Below are positions 20,270 to 30,556 of a DNA stretch of 44,941 nucleotides, one piece after another. The position numbers were made by a program, and so were the translations under genes. Location: NCBI RefSeq assembly GCF_004359215.1, contig NC_090613.1, forward strand, positions 2,141,247 through 2,186,187, read 5' to 3'. The stretch comes from Bremia lactucae. Lineage: Eukaryota; Oomycota; Peronosporomycetes; Peronosporales; Peronosporaceae. Numbering within the stretch: position 1 is the stretch's first letter; every line of letters starts with the position of its first letter. The notes beneath the pieces were generated by a model. That model did not search any database. It had not been told where the DNA came from and saw nothing but the letters and a program-made list of their open reading frames with translations.

Positions 20270-20990
20270 TAAGGTCAATGCGAGGGATACCAATGTTGAT
20301 TTAATAACATTGAAGAGGACAAACTCAGTAATAATAATAATGCTATTACTGACTTTGATAACGATGCTGAAAGACTCAGCATCAAAAACAATATTATTAA
20401 TGAGAACAAGAATACTCTCAATAATGAAGAGATTGATATCTCCGCAGTGCAAGCCGGTCGCACTGAAAACAAAAAAAAGAGTCAGCAGGTGATTTCCTGT
20501 TGGCTAGAGAAGCAGTGGTCCGTCGCGTACAGGATTCCATCGCTGACGCGGTGGACCGACAGAAACGGAACTCTGACAAAAATGGAAGAGCAAGCATATT
20601 TTTATTTAAAATGGATGACCTAGCCCTACTTTCCACGGCAAATTTACCAAAGCACGTAGTGACGAATGTAGGCAGTAATAAATTACTGCCCAGGTATATC
20701 GGCCCATTTCGTCTACTACATCGCCAAGGCAATGCATTCACGATCGAGCTGCCTCGTAGTATGCGTACGCATCCTACATTTTATGCTAGGCGTCTCCGCG
20801 CGTACCATCAGTACGAGGCTTCTTCCGATTCCGGATTACACCGGAACGGTCAAGGGCATCAGCCAAAGCCTAATGGTTCCAAGCCAAAGACGTATTGTCT
20901 CGGAACAGGGTCTAATTCTCTTAAACCAGACGATCCACTCATCCTCCAAGGAAGAGATCTTCTGACGAGCTGTCACCTGTTATTTTGAAG
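20270..20990 (+). pseudogene. Gypsy A integrase C-terminal part with Asn-rich insert and GPF/Y module
   Basis: One frame reads an Asn/Asp-rich segment (LSNNNNAITDFDNDAERL, about 20312-20370; IINENKNTLNNEEIDIS to 20445) and runs on through REAVVRRVQDSIADAVDRQK (20500-20560) to RYIGPFRLLHRQGNAFTIEL (20692-20750), the GPF/Y module. The ORF 20500-20988 is 162 codons and intact in itself. The Asn-rich stretch is uncommon in this position. Confidence 0.8.
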
Positions 20991-20998
20991 AAACTGAT

Positions 20999-21511
20999 GT
21001 GTCCTTTTGTTCGCCAGTTGATCAGTCGCAGCCTGCGCACAATTTATCAACTGGTCACGAGAAACATTATCAACCGTCACCGCTAACTCGCGGCAACGGA
21101 ATCGCTCTCGATCAAGGTCCTCCTTCAAATAATAAAGGGTGTGATCCAGATCCCAATGTTGATTCGGGTCCGTCATACGAGGCGAACCCGATTTTATCCC
21201 CCCCTCCACATCCATTGACGGATTCGAGAGGTGAGAAGCGTTTCCTTGTTGAAAGCTTCTCGAGCCACCGTGAGGTAAAGGGGATTCGAACGAGTTATCT
21301 CGCTCGCTGGCGAGAGTATCCACCCTCGCATGTTAGTTGGGAACCTTGTCCCCAACTGTTGATGGACGTTTCGGGTCTCGTTCGACTGTACGACGAGACG
21401 CATCCTCCTCGACAGAAGGGCCATCAGAGACGAGCGCATCCCGCGCGCGTAAAGGATTTGAGATTCTCAAGCCCAAGGCGCATCTCACAAGAGATGAGCG
21501 TCCTTCAATGA
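20999..21511 (+). pseudogene. Gypsy A chromodomain
   Basis: A 170-codon ORF. A Pro/Ser-rich N-terminal part leads to EKRFLVESFSSHREVKGIRT, YLARWREYPPSHVSWEP and LVRLYDETHP (21230-21400), a complete chromodomain with YLARW and the SWEP motif. The tail is basic. The frame is open, unlike most of the element, but upstream breaks separate it from the integrase. Confidence 0.85.
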
Positions 21512-21559
21512 GGATCTTTATGTGAGTATGCATCCTTAGGGGCATGACCTGCACCCTTA

Positions 21560-22524
21560 AAACAGCACGGGCATGAGTCTTCAAGGAATCCCTTCCTCTC
21601 TAGACAAACAGTGCAACTTATAGCGTGCACCGACTACGGTCCGTTTCTTGAGCCGTTAATGGAAAGCATTTAGCTTGTCAAGCCAGAACTAACGGACTGT
21701 GTTTTGCACATTCTGTACAGAGGCTGTCCAAGCTTGAAACAAAGGTTTGACATCCTTTGCCCGCTAAGAAGAGTACCACCGATGCCGAAAAGCATCGATG
21801 AAGAATTCCGTTTCATATATATTTTCACCAGGCTTGTGAAGCCTGGATGAGTCGAATAGCGGAACATGATATCGATAGTTGGTCATACCAGACCAACGAA
21901 TTAGGTTATTCTTAGAGGGCAACCATGGCCTCTTTTTAGGAGCGAACTGCAACGTATTGCGGTCCTCTCCTGTTGGCATGTTAACGTTAACGTTAACCTG
22001 CTGAAAAAAGGATACCTACAATCACTCATTTCCTGGTGATGCAGACTAGCACCACCAGCAGCACTCTTCCCTTCACGCCCACTTAGCTTTTGGTGACGCA
22101 TACTAACGTCACCAGAGGATAATCGCCCACGGAATCATCATCAGATGACTCCCCACCAAAGAGGTACGACGAATCGAACATCCTCGTCATCCCCTCTCGG
22201 GTTGTCACGTTAGAGCTCCAAGGTTTAACGGACTCGGCCCCGGGTGATCCGGCGGCCTTTACAGTAGCCACGAGTCGGGTGATGCCGGTGACTTGGACCA
22301 GTACCTACAATTGGTGTAGCAGGTGACGTGTCACCGTCACCTGCAATGTCATCAACAGATGACATGTTCCAGTCACCTCCAATGGGAGTAGGAGGTGACG
22401 TATTTCCCGCAGTAGACGCATTAGTGTCTACTGAAACATTTGCATTACCAACAGCTGCACTGATCCGTGAGGCTGCCAGTTTTGCGGCCTCACGGGCTAC
22501 GCGCACAGACTTATTTGTCGCCAT
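21560..22524 (-). pseudogene. Antisense ORF set at the 3' end of gypsy A
   Basis: On the strand opposite to pol, frames chain from an ATG at 22524 (99 codons, MATNKSVRVAREAAKLAASR start, then Thr/Pro/Gly-rich) through 22271-22083 (SSYLFGGESSDDDSVGDYPL), 22101-21901, 21979-21764 (NYRYHVPLFDSSRLH) and 21867-21670. Successive frames are offset by single-base shifts, as in a decayed gene. The start lies 143 bp inside the 3' LTR. Element B has an equivalent ORF (23614) with the same Ala-rich start and an FG..DD.D-like motif. I recognise no known family. It could be an accessory protein, an antisense regulator, or captured sequence. Confidence 0.5.
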
Positions 22525-22651
22525 GTTGATTTTGTTAAGATCAATTATGAAAATAAAATCGGTATTTTGATCAAAACCATTAATGCAAAAATTACAGGGA
22601 AAGACATAATATTATTTCCTGTTACCTACATCAGTCACTATTGTGACTGTT

Positions 22652-22666
22652 GGTTAGGGGGGGTGA
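22652..22666 (+). other. Polypurine tract of gypsy A
   Basis: GGTTAGGGGGGGTGA precedes the 3' LTR. The same GGGGGGTGA ending precedes LTR B at 23689-23697, so the tract is conserved between the families and would prime plus-strand synthesis. Confidence 0.65.
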
Positions 22667-23137
22667 CATAGCGGGGTGTCTTGTTTTACATAAGTATTAT
22701 TTCCTATTAGAGGATTACTAAATATCATTTCGTATGAGAGGAAATAAATAAAGAAGTACAAAATTATTATTTTAATTAATTTTGACTTAAATATTTTCAA
22801 TATTACCAAAGTTGGTAATATTGATGCAATAAGACATAAGCTCTATTGATTGGTTAATTAAAATCTAAATCAACCCCGCTAATCGTTAAAAGACATGATT
22901 GTGAGGTGCACAAGGAGGCGCCATATTTAGTCAGTAGTAGATAGAAGATCGTTACGTAGGAAACTAATTCTAGTAACACAGTTTTACTTTTTCGAATTCT
23001 AAGCCATTGAATTGCTTTTAGTAGCTAAAGCCCCTAACTTATTTCGAACCTTCCTCGGCATCCTTGTGTACGTGAAGTTTCAAGGCACCTCACCTACACT
23101 GAAATCAGTATAAGGTGAACTAGTACTGATCAGTACT
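22667..23137 (+). repeat. 3' LTR of gypsy A
   Basis: Aligns with 14838-15317 through TACATAAGTATTATTTCC, GAGGAAATAAATAAAG, GTGCACAAGGAGGCGCCATA and CCTACACTGAAATCAGTATAA. The first bases (CATAGCGGGG) and the last about 25 bases differ, and the right end lacks the CGTTACA terminus, so it is truncated near 23137. The number of differences from the 5' LTR points to an old insertion. Confidence 0.8.
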
Positions 23138-23160
23138 ACAACAACTTTTATTACGATGGC

Positions 23161-23614
23161 TTAAACGCCATGGTCATTATCAGCACAGAAATAATTGCGG
23201 GTGACGGCACGGGAGACGGTGCTGGGGATGAGGATCATCCTCATCATCGGAACCAAACATGTTATAGCGAACGCTATTAGCACGTCTATCCGATTGAGCC
23301 CCCTAATTCGAAAACTCATAGTCAGCCGCCTGACGACGATCAGGCGACTGTTCTGCTCTCCCCGAGTCTGCCATCTCGTCCGACTCGCATTCATGGTCGA
23401 CCTCCAAAGAGGGATCACACTCACGTGGCGACTCACCACGTGCACCCGCAACAGCTAGTGTTACGGGAGAAGATGATACTACGGCAGACGAAACGTCGGC
23501 CGTAAGAGACAATAATGCGTCGCCCGCGGCTGCATTTACCACAGCCGAATATTCCGCACTATTCGCAAACCGCATGAACTTGTTAACCATGCGAAAAATG
23601 ATGGTTTTGACCAA
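23161..23614 (-). pseudogene. Antisense ORF at the 3' end of gypsy B
   Basis: ATG at 23614 opens 103 codons: VNKFMRFANSAEYSAVVNAA, an Ala/Ser/Val-rich part, then an acidic part (LEVDHECESDEMADSG) to 23303. In a shifted frame SVRYNMFGSDDEDDPHPQ follows (about 23220-23275). It starts 84 bp from LTR B. Order and motif resemble the gypsy A antisense set. The two starts are not closely alike in detail, so homology is a proposal. Confidence 0.5.
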
Positions 23615-23697
23615 TTAACATCGTTTTCAATTTTGTGGTCTCATAGGGACCACTCTGTTCAATGACATTCAGAGTGATTGTCGTTTGAGGGGGGTGA

Positions 23698-24134
23698 TGT
23701 AACAGGGTGTATCGTTACATGAAATTAACACTTAAAGATTGTTAATTAATATATTATCGAAAAGGTAGATACAATTTCGAGAATGTTACTTTACGTAGTA
23801 AAGTTCGGAAAGCTTATCCATTGGTAGATAGGCCTTTATATCTATTGCTCTGCGGCCCACTCAGCGCTGAACGCGCGCAAAGAGAGAGACAGATAAGACT
23901 TTATACATGTTTTGTTTTAGTATATAATTAAGTTAGTATTAAATAGATAGAAACAAAAGAACTTAACTATATTAAATACAGATTAATTTCAACCCTCTTT
24001 AAAGCAAGGTTTTTAAAGAGAGTCTTCCTCTGAACGTACTAGTGTACGTGAAGTGACGTGAGGCACCACTCGCACTGAAGCAGTACGAAGTGGACTTGTG
24101 CTGAAGCAGTACAAGTCGGCAGTGCCCCGTTACA
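23698..24134 (+). repeat. 3' LTR of gypsy B
   Basis: Perfectly framed: polypurine tract GAGGGGGGTGA, then TGTAACAGGGTGTATCG at the left end and AGTGCCCCGTTACA at the right end (437 bp). The terminal inverted repeats are the best preserved of any LTR here. The internal body of B is absent to the left apart from about 540 bp. A fragment of the same LTR start recurs at 43073. Confidence 0.85.
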
Positions 24135-24505
24135 CAATATGTGAATTTGAACGATGGACGCAGATCGTATTATTGATCAGCGGCAATGTGATATGTCTGG
24201 TGAGTCTACGATGGTTGACCATGAACTTTAAGACTAAAGTCCGTCCAGCTAGAGGAGATCGTGGGCGACCAAAAGTGTTTCTAAGTGTGTCGGGAGCACT
24301 TGCGCGAAGGATGCGTGCCATTCATCATACTTGTATTTGCAATTAGCTAGAGATGCAAGTTTGACTGATTTTTATCATTTACCTTAACATATCGTAAGCA
24401 AGAGATCGCTTTTACAAGCCATGTTGCGCTTTATGTAATTATAAAAGCGAAAGTCCCTCTATTCTTCAGCTATTCGCAGCTGTGTGGATGAATTTTGGCT
24501 TCTTC
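24135..24505. other. Unassigned stretch between LTR B and LTR C fragment
   Basis: No LTR, pol or gag match. The ORF crossing it (24098-24346) starts inside LTR B and has no domain. No primer-binding site follows LTR B. It may be old genomic DNA flanking the B insertion. Confidence 0.4.
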
Positions 24506-24810
24506 TGAAGGCGGGCACTCGTAATGTGGCCACGCTCTACTTAGACACACACCCTAGCACAGCGAGGAAGCGGTTAGACCGTCTTCTCTTGCGTGCAGTG
24601 AGGTAGTTGTGGTGGGCGCCTTAGCGACCTCATCCAACACACTACGTACTCTAATTAAGTGTCGACATGGGAGCGGTAATCCGGCTCCTCGTGCGCACTT
24701 ACTAGGTAGGAAGTAGTTATCAGACTAATTTATATTTAATCGCATTAGTTATAAATACCTTTTATTACCAATCGAAATGTCATCTCTATAGATAACACTC
24801 GATGGCAATA
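24506..24810 (-). repeat. LTR C fragment (D-family LTR, minus orientation)
   Basis: Matches the first about 240 bp of the LTR at 27273-27752 (GCGGGCAC, CTCTACTTAGACACACACC, AGCGGTTAGACCGTCTTC, GTCATCTCTATAGATAAC) but carries an extra segment near 24640-24680 and stops at about 24810, where plus-strand protease sequence begins. Orientation is opposite to that protease, so the two are not parts of one element as they stand. Confidence 0.75.
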
Positions 24811-25640
24811 ACCAGCGTGCGAGACGCATGAGCTGTGCAGCGACCGCTGAGGGTTCGGGAAATGCAGGAGTGCAGTAGGGGCGGGATGCCCTACTGACGC
24901 GGACTCTAAAGCTACCCTCAGAGTTGTCGAACAAATGGGTAGCATAGTCCCTGAGGTCTCGAAATTTCGGACCTCAACCCTGCTGGTCTACAGCGCTCAA
25001 GTACGAGGCTATGATCAAGTAAGGACCCTCATAGTGGATTCGGGTCCATCACAAAAATTTGTAAGACTCGCGGCTTTAAGAAAAAGACCGGCAGTGTTTC
25101 TGTCGCTTTGCCAGGATGGCAAGCGAGAAGAGGCGACCGTTTGATTAGCGAACGGCGTGCTAGTAAGGTCTGAGGGAGTTCAAGTTGAACTCGCCTTCCA
25201 CTTTAATGACGTCTCTTGTAAAGAAACGTTTACAGTGCTAGGTACGGAGAGTCCGTATGACCTCATCCTTGGCATGCCATGGTTGGCAAAACAGCAACTA
25301 TGGATAGACTGGCGTACACGCATAGTTGCGAACTCTAGGCAAGACACCGGTGTGCTCCTGCGAAAGGCATATGCAACTGATGTCGTGTCGAACATAGTTG
25401 AGGGTGCGTTGACGAGATGTCAAACGTCACCGATTCCTACCCAGCTCGTGGACTGGAGTAGTGAAAAGGCAATGACAAATAGTCATGTGTCCCATTGTCC
25501 TGCTCAGAGACGAGATCCTGTGGCAGTAGATGGCGATCTGATAGTAAGTCAAGTGTTGCATGAACCGGCACAGTGCTTAGAGCCTGGTGCAGTTGGAAGG
25601 GGTGCGTTAGCCAGGATAGCAACGGCACCCGCTTCCTAAT
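24811..25640 (+). pseudogene. Gypsy C aspartic protease
   Basis: Two frames: SKFRTSTLLVYSAQVRGYD, TLIVDSGPSQKFVRLAALRK (24935-25144; DSGPS in place of DSGAS) and, after a stop, EGVQVELAFHFNDVSCKE, ESPYDLILGMPWLAKQQLW (25157-25320), followed by a Ser/Pro/Ala-rich tail to 25639. The inverted copy at 30619-31430 has the same tail, so the tail is a real family feature. Confidence 0.85.
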
Positions 25641-26012
25641 CAAAGGTCGTGGTGACTCGAAGACGAGTACTTGACAGATAAGGACGGTCAAAGGCACGTC
25701 TAAGCAAGTGACCTTAAACCAATTCCGATTAAAGAGGACGGGTCTAACGAGGTGTTCGAGACCGTCAAAGACGAAATTGCGAAGGCATGCTCAGTCGAGG
25801 TGCTCCGACAAGACTTTAAATCTGCCGAGGAGATAGTAACACTCCCAAATATGTCGTCGGATCCGTTCCTTGCCAAATCAAACGAAGGAAAGATCCACGA
25901 AATAGTCACACTAGTTCCAGAAGAGAACATGTTGGACTGTTGCTCGTCGTCCACAATGGACGAAAGCGTCTTAGAAGCGGATAAAGAAACGGTTCGCTGC
26001 TCAAGGTTGGGA
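25641..26012 (+). pseudogene. Gypsy C protease-RT spacer
   Basis: ORF from 25752 begins MFETVKDEIAKACSVEVLRQ and DFKSAEEIVTLPNMSSDPFL; the inverted copy at 30560-30703 reads the same. Near 25970-26010 the family sequence ends, and beyond that the open frame is only a chance read-through into minus-strand integrase sequence. Confidence 0.7.
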
Positions 26013-26240
26013 TGCCTTGACACGAGGCCCACTTTTGGCGTATCGTGGCACTCATACATGATGCGTAAGGCAAAATATTTTTATGTGGGGGTTACTGTGT
26101 CGCCAGCAATGGCTGCGTTATTCAGTAAGCTATTGCGTGTTTCTGTGTATCGATGATTTGGATCGATACAATCTCAACAATTCTCTAAAAAATTGCTGTG
26201 ATGGATTTTTGAAGTAATCTATTAAACCTTTAAGAGCCCT
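26013..26240 (-). pseudogene. Gypsy integrase N-terminal fragment (minus strand)
   Basis: The minus strand reads GLIDYFKNPSQQFFRELLRL (26180-26240) and then, after breaks, AAIAGDTV and RIMYECHDTPKVGLVSRHP (26005-26065). It matches the RNase H-integrase linker and zinc-binding start of gypsy A (19361-19570) base for base over long runs. It is fused to a gag zinc knuckle on one side and to inverted spacer sequence on the other. Confidence 0.75.
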
Positions 26241-27228
26241 CTTTGGGTAGGGAGTCCTCTTGCTGGGCGTCTTCGCCCCAGCATAGATCCTGGCATAGCA
26301 GCAAGCCATCATATGGCCGCGCTTGTCGCATTTATAGCAGACAACGTCTGCATTGCCCAACTCCATGGGAGTGGCATCTGACCTCTCGGTCGACGGCTTC
26401 TACCAAGCTGTCGCCGAGGCGCTGTTGTAGAAATGCTCCTCAACTAAGGCAATATGGATTGCCTCTTCCATCGTTCGACGGCACCTTTCTGAAAAGGGCC
26501 TGTTGCGATGGGCCGTGCCGTTGTCCGTTCATAAACGTGGGTACCTTTCTGGGCTCCGGAATACGGTAATGATGCCGACAGCAAGCGCATCTCCTCCACA
26601 TAATCTTGCAGAGATCGCTTCCCCTGTCGCGCCCCAAAGAACCGCGCCTGAAGCGACACCTCGTTGTTCGGCTGCTGGTACATGGCGCGAAGCTTTTCCT
26701 TGAAGATCGCTCATGTAGGAGGAATGCCTTTCTGTCCGCCATAAGCGCCGAGTAAGCCCACTCTGTGGCCTTACCGCGCACTATCCGGCTGTCGTCCTCA
26801 ATGAGCTGCATGACACCGCATTGCTCCACGGCTAACAGCCAGTGGACAATCGTGTGAGCTGCAGTTCCATCGAACTTTGGCGGGTCGATCTGAATGGGCC
26901 TCGGCTGATGCGGCCGGGCAGAGAGCATCTCAACAGTCCTGATGAGAGCCTCGCTCCGAGCCTGCTGATGCCTCAGCTCATCCTGAGTCTGAGTGACGGA
27001 CTCCGCCGCAGCATGGCTCTGTGCCTCGGACATGGCTCTCCGCTGTCCGAGAAAAAATGCCTCAAACTGCTCCAACTGAGCAACATGTTGCTCAGGAGGA
27101 CTACCCAGGAGCCTGACAAGGGCTTGTTTACCAAGTCCCTGCGCCAAGTGCTCTGCCACCCCTCGATGATGTTTAAAGAGGTGGGGGAAATGAGCCCAAT
27201 CAATATTGAGGCTCATCCGCACGTACAC
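26241..27228 (-). pseudogene. Gypsy D-family gag with zinc knuckle
   Basis: A 262-codon minus-strand ORF (27228-26440) holds a coiled, Gln/Glu-rich N-terminus (EQHVAQLEQFEAFFLGQRRA), RPIQIDPPKFDGTAAHTIVH and WLLAVEQCGVMQLIEDDSRI, the gypsy capsid start. A shifted frame gives YQQPNNEVSLQARFFGARQG and KRSLQDYVEEMRLLSASL (26560-26683). The knuckle CYKCDKRGHMMACC (CX2CX4HX4C) is at about 26295-26336. It follows the LTR at 27273 in the normal order. Frameshifts near 26690 and 26440. Confidence 0.85.
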
Positions 27229-27272
27229 ACGCAGAGATGCGGGTTGTGGGAAGGATTTCGAGTGCTTTCAAG

Positions 27273-27752
27273 TGTAAGCGGGCACGTCGTAATTCGGCCA
27301 CACTCTACTTAGACACACACCATAGCACAGCGAGGAAGCGGTTAGACCGTCTTCTTTTGCGTGCAGTGAGGTAGTTGTGGTGGGCGCCTCGATGACCGGC
27401 TCCTCGTGCGCACTTACCAAGTAGGAAGTGGTTTTCAGATTAATTTAAATTTTATCGCATTAAAAATAAATACCTATTTTTACCAATCATAAATGTCATC
27501 TCTGCAGATAACTCTAATATGTATTGCGAGCGTATCTTTCTTGATACCTCGCGTAACGGATGACGCTAGACGTCATCCCTCCTAATGTGAATGCGCCCAT
27601 CTGCATCACATTCACAAGGGTTGGCCACAAATGTGAACCACACCCGAGTGCTGGGTCTAATTACTTTATATAAGTAATTGACCATCCCCTTAAGAACACC
27701 AAGTGTACTTAATGTGGACTGTATAACATTAGGGCAACTTGAGCCCGTTACC
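27273..27752 (-). repeat. D-family LTR shared by two internal regions
   Basis: About 480 bp, minus orientation: left edge TGTAAGCGGGCAC, right edge AGCCCGTTAC. On the minus strand it is preceded by a polypurine tract and integrase (so it acts as a 3' LTR) and followed by a primer-binding-like CTTGAAAGCACTCG and gag (so it also acts as a 5' LTR). Partial copies are at 24506 and 33774. Confidence 0.85.
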
Positions 27753-27771
27753 CCCCCCCCCTTAAGAACGA
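27753..27771 (-). other. Polypurine tract of gypsy D
   Basis: On the minus strand TTAAGGGGGGGGGG runs straight into the LTR start (GTAACGGGC). Position and composition fit a plus-strand primer tract. The G run is longer than in A and B. Confidence 0.7.
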
Positions 27772-28054
27772 ATTTACATTATTTAAATTCGTCAAAGAGG
27801 AAGGAGGAACTGCGAGCTGCTTAACGCGCCGCTACTAGTTCTATTCACTCTAGCGACCTGTGTTTTTATACACGGCGCCAAAGATGCCACCTAAAAGGGG
27901 CCACGTTGTGGGTCGTCTGCGAAGACGCCCCCTCAACCTCGCACTCGACTCACAGTCGGCGTCACCATCGGTCTTCTTAGACGGATGGGGTATGTGACCT
28001 CATTGGGTTTACATACCTTTTCAGACGACCCACGTAAAATACGGGGTACGTCTT
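27772..28054 (-). other. 3' internal region of gypsy D
   Basis: Between integrase and polypurine tract, minus-strand frames give only short pieces such as ERRLRRPTTWPLL-like text with stops. No chromodomain could be confirmed. No antisense ORF of note. Confidence 0.35.
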
Positions 28055-28754
28055 CATATACGGGGGAAGGGTCAGCCTTTAATTTAGGTCTCCAACCTCT
28101 TCTACCACCGTAAAGGGCCCAATGAAACGCGACAACAACTTCGTAGTACCACCAGGTAGTACGGATATTGCACTTTTAGGTAGGGTAGCAGTACTTAATA
28201 GTACTTTTTCACCCATTATAAAGGGTTCATTATTTTTGCGACCATTTCGGTCCGCATATTATTTGTGCTTGTCGTGTGCGCTTGCAATCACGTTACGGAC
28301 TTTTCGTGTGATGGCTAATCGCTCATGCTCATCCACAAAGCGTTGCGCCTCCTCCACGCTTTTAGCATCAAACTCGCCTATGATACCGCCGAGAGGTTGG
28401 TTATAAGACGTAGTTTTATTGACCACTGCTAAACTGGGCAGGGTCACTAGGGCAAGTTTCTGTCGTTGAGATGATACCCTCGCGGGTCATCGTCATAGTG
28501 ACAAACTATGTCCCTCTCTCGCACCGAGCATAGTGAGCCCCCCTAAGTCTCGGGCTGCGCACAAACGAGACTGGCGTCCGAGGATGGCGCAGTCCGTTAA
28601 TATAAAACGGTGTCTCATCCGTACTGGCGTGGGTACTGTTATTTAAAAGGAACTCAACAAAGGGCAATTGCTTGCTCCACTCTTTGGGAGTTGCTATAGT
28701 GCGCAAGACATCCGCCACGACTCGATTGGCACGTTCTGTTTGGCCATCGGTCTG
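28055..28754 (-). pseudogene. Gypsy D integrase C-terminal half and GPF/Y module
   Basis: The minus strand gives MADVLRTIATPKEWSKQLPF and VEFLLNNSTHASTDETPFYI (28620-28718), then IGEFDAKSVEEAQRFVDEHE (28320-28385), and, in another frame, GEKVLLSTATLPKS and SRFIGPFTVVEEVGDLN (28085-28150). These are the end of the integrase core and the GPF/Y module. The part 5' of 28754 is lost in an assembly gap. Confidence 0.85.
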
Positions 28755-29347
28755 NNNNNNNNNNNNNNNNNNNNNNNNNNNNNNNNNNNNNNNNNNNNNN
28801 NNNNNNNNNNNNNNNNNNNNNNNNNNNNNNNNNNNNNNNNNNNNNNNNNNNNNNNNNNNNNNNNNNNNNNNNNNNNNNNNNNNNNNNNNNNNNNNNNNNN
28901 NNNNNNNNNNNNNNNNNNNNNNNNNNNNNNNNNNNNNNNNNNNNNNNNNNNNNNNNNNNNNNNNNNNNNNNNNNNNNNNNNNNNNNNNNNNNNNNNNNNN
29001 NNNNNNNNNNNNNNNNNNNNNNNNNNNNNNNNNNNNNNNNNNNNNNNNNNNNNNNNNNNNNNNNNNNNNNNNNNNNNNNNNNNNNNNNNNNNNNNNNNNN
29101 NNNNNNNNNNNNNNNNNNNNNNNNNNNNNNNNNNNNNNNNNNNNNNNNNNNNNNNNNNNNNNNNNNNNNNNNNNNNNNNNNNNNNNNNNNNNNNNNNNNN
29201 NNNNNNNNNNNNNNNNNNNNNNNNNNNNNNNNNNNNNNNNNNNNNNNNNNNNNNNNNNNNNNNNNNNNNNNNNNNNNNNNNNNNNNNNNNNNNNNNNNNN
29301 NNNNNNNNNNNNNNNNNNNNNNNNNNNNNNNNNNNNNNNNNNNNNNN
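28755..29347. other. Assembly gap (593 N)
   Basis: Run of N between integrase C-terminal and integrase N-terminal sequence of the same minus-strand element. About 600 bp is what the missing zinc-binding/core part would need, so the element may be continuous across it. Confidence 0.95.
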
Positions 29348-30556
29348 TTAGCTTTCAGGTGCGACGGAAGGGATACCTTTCGTCCACCGAAGTGATTCAA
29401 CAGCAGGCGACAATGGTCGTCCAGATTGTATTTCTTTCAGAGGCTAATGAGCTCGTCACGTGGTATACCTTCATGGCTGCCAATGTTGACGGCTATAATT
29501 GTGCTTTCGCACTAGACACACTTTGCTGGTGTCTTACGTCGAAGTCTGGGCTGCGCGATAAGCGTCAGCCGAGACATTCGACTTACCCGGCTTGTATTCA
29601 ACTTTGAAATTAAATTTAGAGAAGAATGTAAGCCACCTTGCCATTCTAGGCGAGACGTGCGGTGAGTTTATAGTGGTCCGCAGTGATGCGTGATCCTGTA
29701 TAAACCACAAATGGTTCGGTGCCCATTAGGTGCACACGAAACTTGACAAGAGCATACTTTATTGAAAGTAGCTCTTTGTCATGCACAGGGTAATTCAGTT
29801 CCGCGGCTTTTAATAGCCGGGACTGATAAGAGATGACGCGGTCAACGCCGTCGTCATCCTTCTGCATGAGCGCGCTGCCGATTGCAAAATTACTTGCATC
29901 GCAGACGACGCTAAAGGGCTTATCCGCGTCTGGCAATGCCAAGACCGGTGCCTCTACAAGAGATTGCTTCACTGATGTGAACGCATCATCTTGTTCTTTT
30001 AACCAAACCCATTCTGTGTCCTTTCTCAGGAGATCAGATAATGGTTTAGTTTGTTCAGCATAATTCTTGCAATGTTTAGGCAAGGAGTTAGCGACCCCTA
30101 GGAACTAGCGCGAATCTTTCACATGCCGTGGGATTGGCCATTCCTTTACAGCATTTATCTTGTCTGGGTCTGCTCGTACACCATGTACCCACGATGCAGC
30201 CCAGCATAGGTATTTCGGGGCCCTATGACGCACTTTTGCAAGGTGACGTACAATTGGGCGTCCTTCAAAGTCTGCAACATAGCGTCTAAATGACGCTTGT
30301 GCAACTCTATTGCGCTCAGCCCGTCCTCGGTCCTACTATGCACGAATTCATCGTCAAAGTAATGGGGCGTGTAGGCACGGTGCTGACGCATTACGTGAGC
30401 CACCACTCGGTTGAATGTCGCTGGCGCGTTTTTTAACCCTTAGGACATCACTCCCAAAGCATACCGCTTGGGGTGCTTACAGCTGTTTTGGCTACATCGG
30501 ACTCTTTCATGAGTTCCTGATAGTAGCCATCCTTCAAATCCAACGCACAAAAGATA
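29348..30556 (-). pseudogene. Gypsy D RT (C-terminal part), RNase H and integrase linker
   Basis: Minus-strand order: motif A remnant with DGYYQELMKESD-like text (30500-30556), MVAHVMRQHRAYTPHYFDDEF (motif C as YFDDEF, 30345-30406), DAQLYVTLQKCVIG, then RNase H ORF 30083-29646: KPFSVVCDASNFAIGSALMQ, YPVHDKELLSIKYALVKF and TEPFVVYTG (TDH changed). The linker to integrase (FGGRKVSLPSHLKA) is at 29348-29400. Frameshifts near 30230 and 30090. The RT N-terminus is deleted at 30556, where spacer sequence abuts. Confidence 0.85.

Noticed and set aside
25990..26156. C-terminal end of the plus-strand ORF 25752-26156 as protein
   Set aside because: The same bases match gypsy integrase on the minus strand, so the plus reading beyond about 26010 is chance.
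28654..29607. Long ORFs on both strands across the N run
   Set aside because: Most codons are N; they are artefacts of the 593-bp gap.
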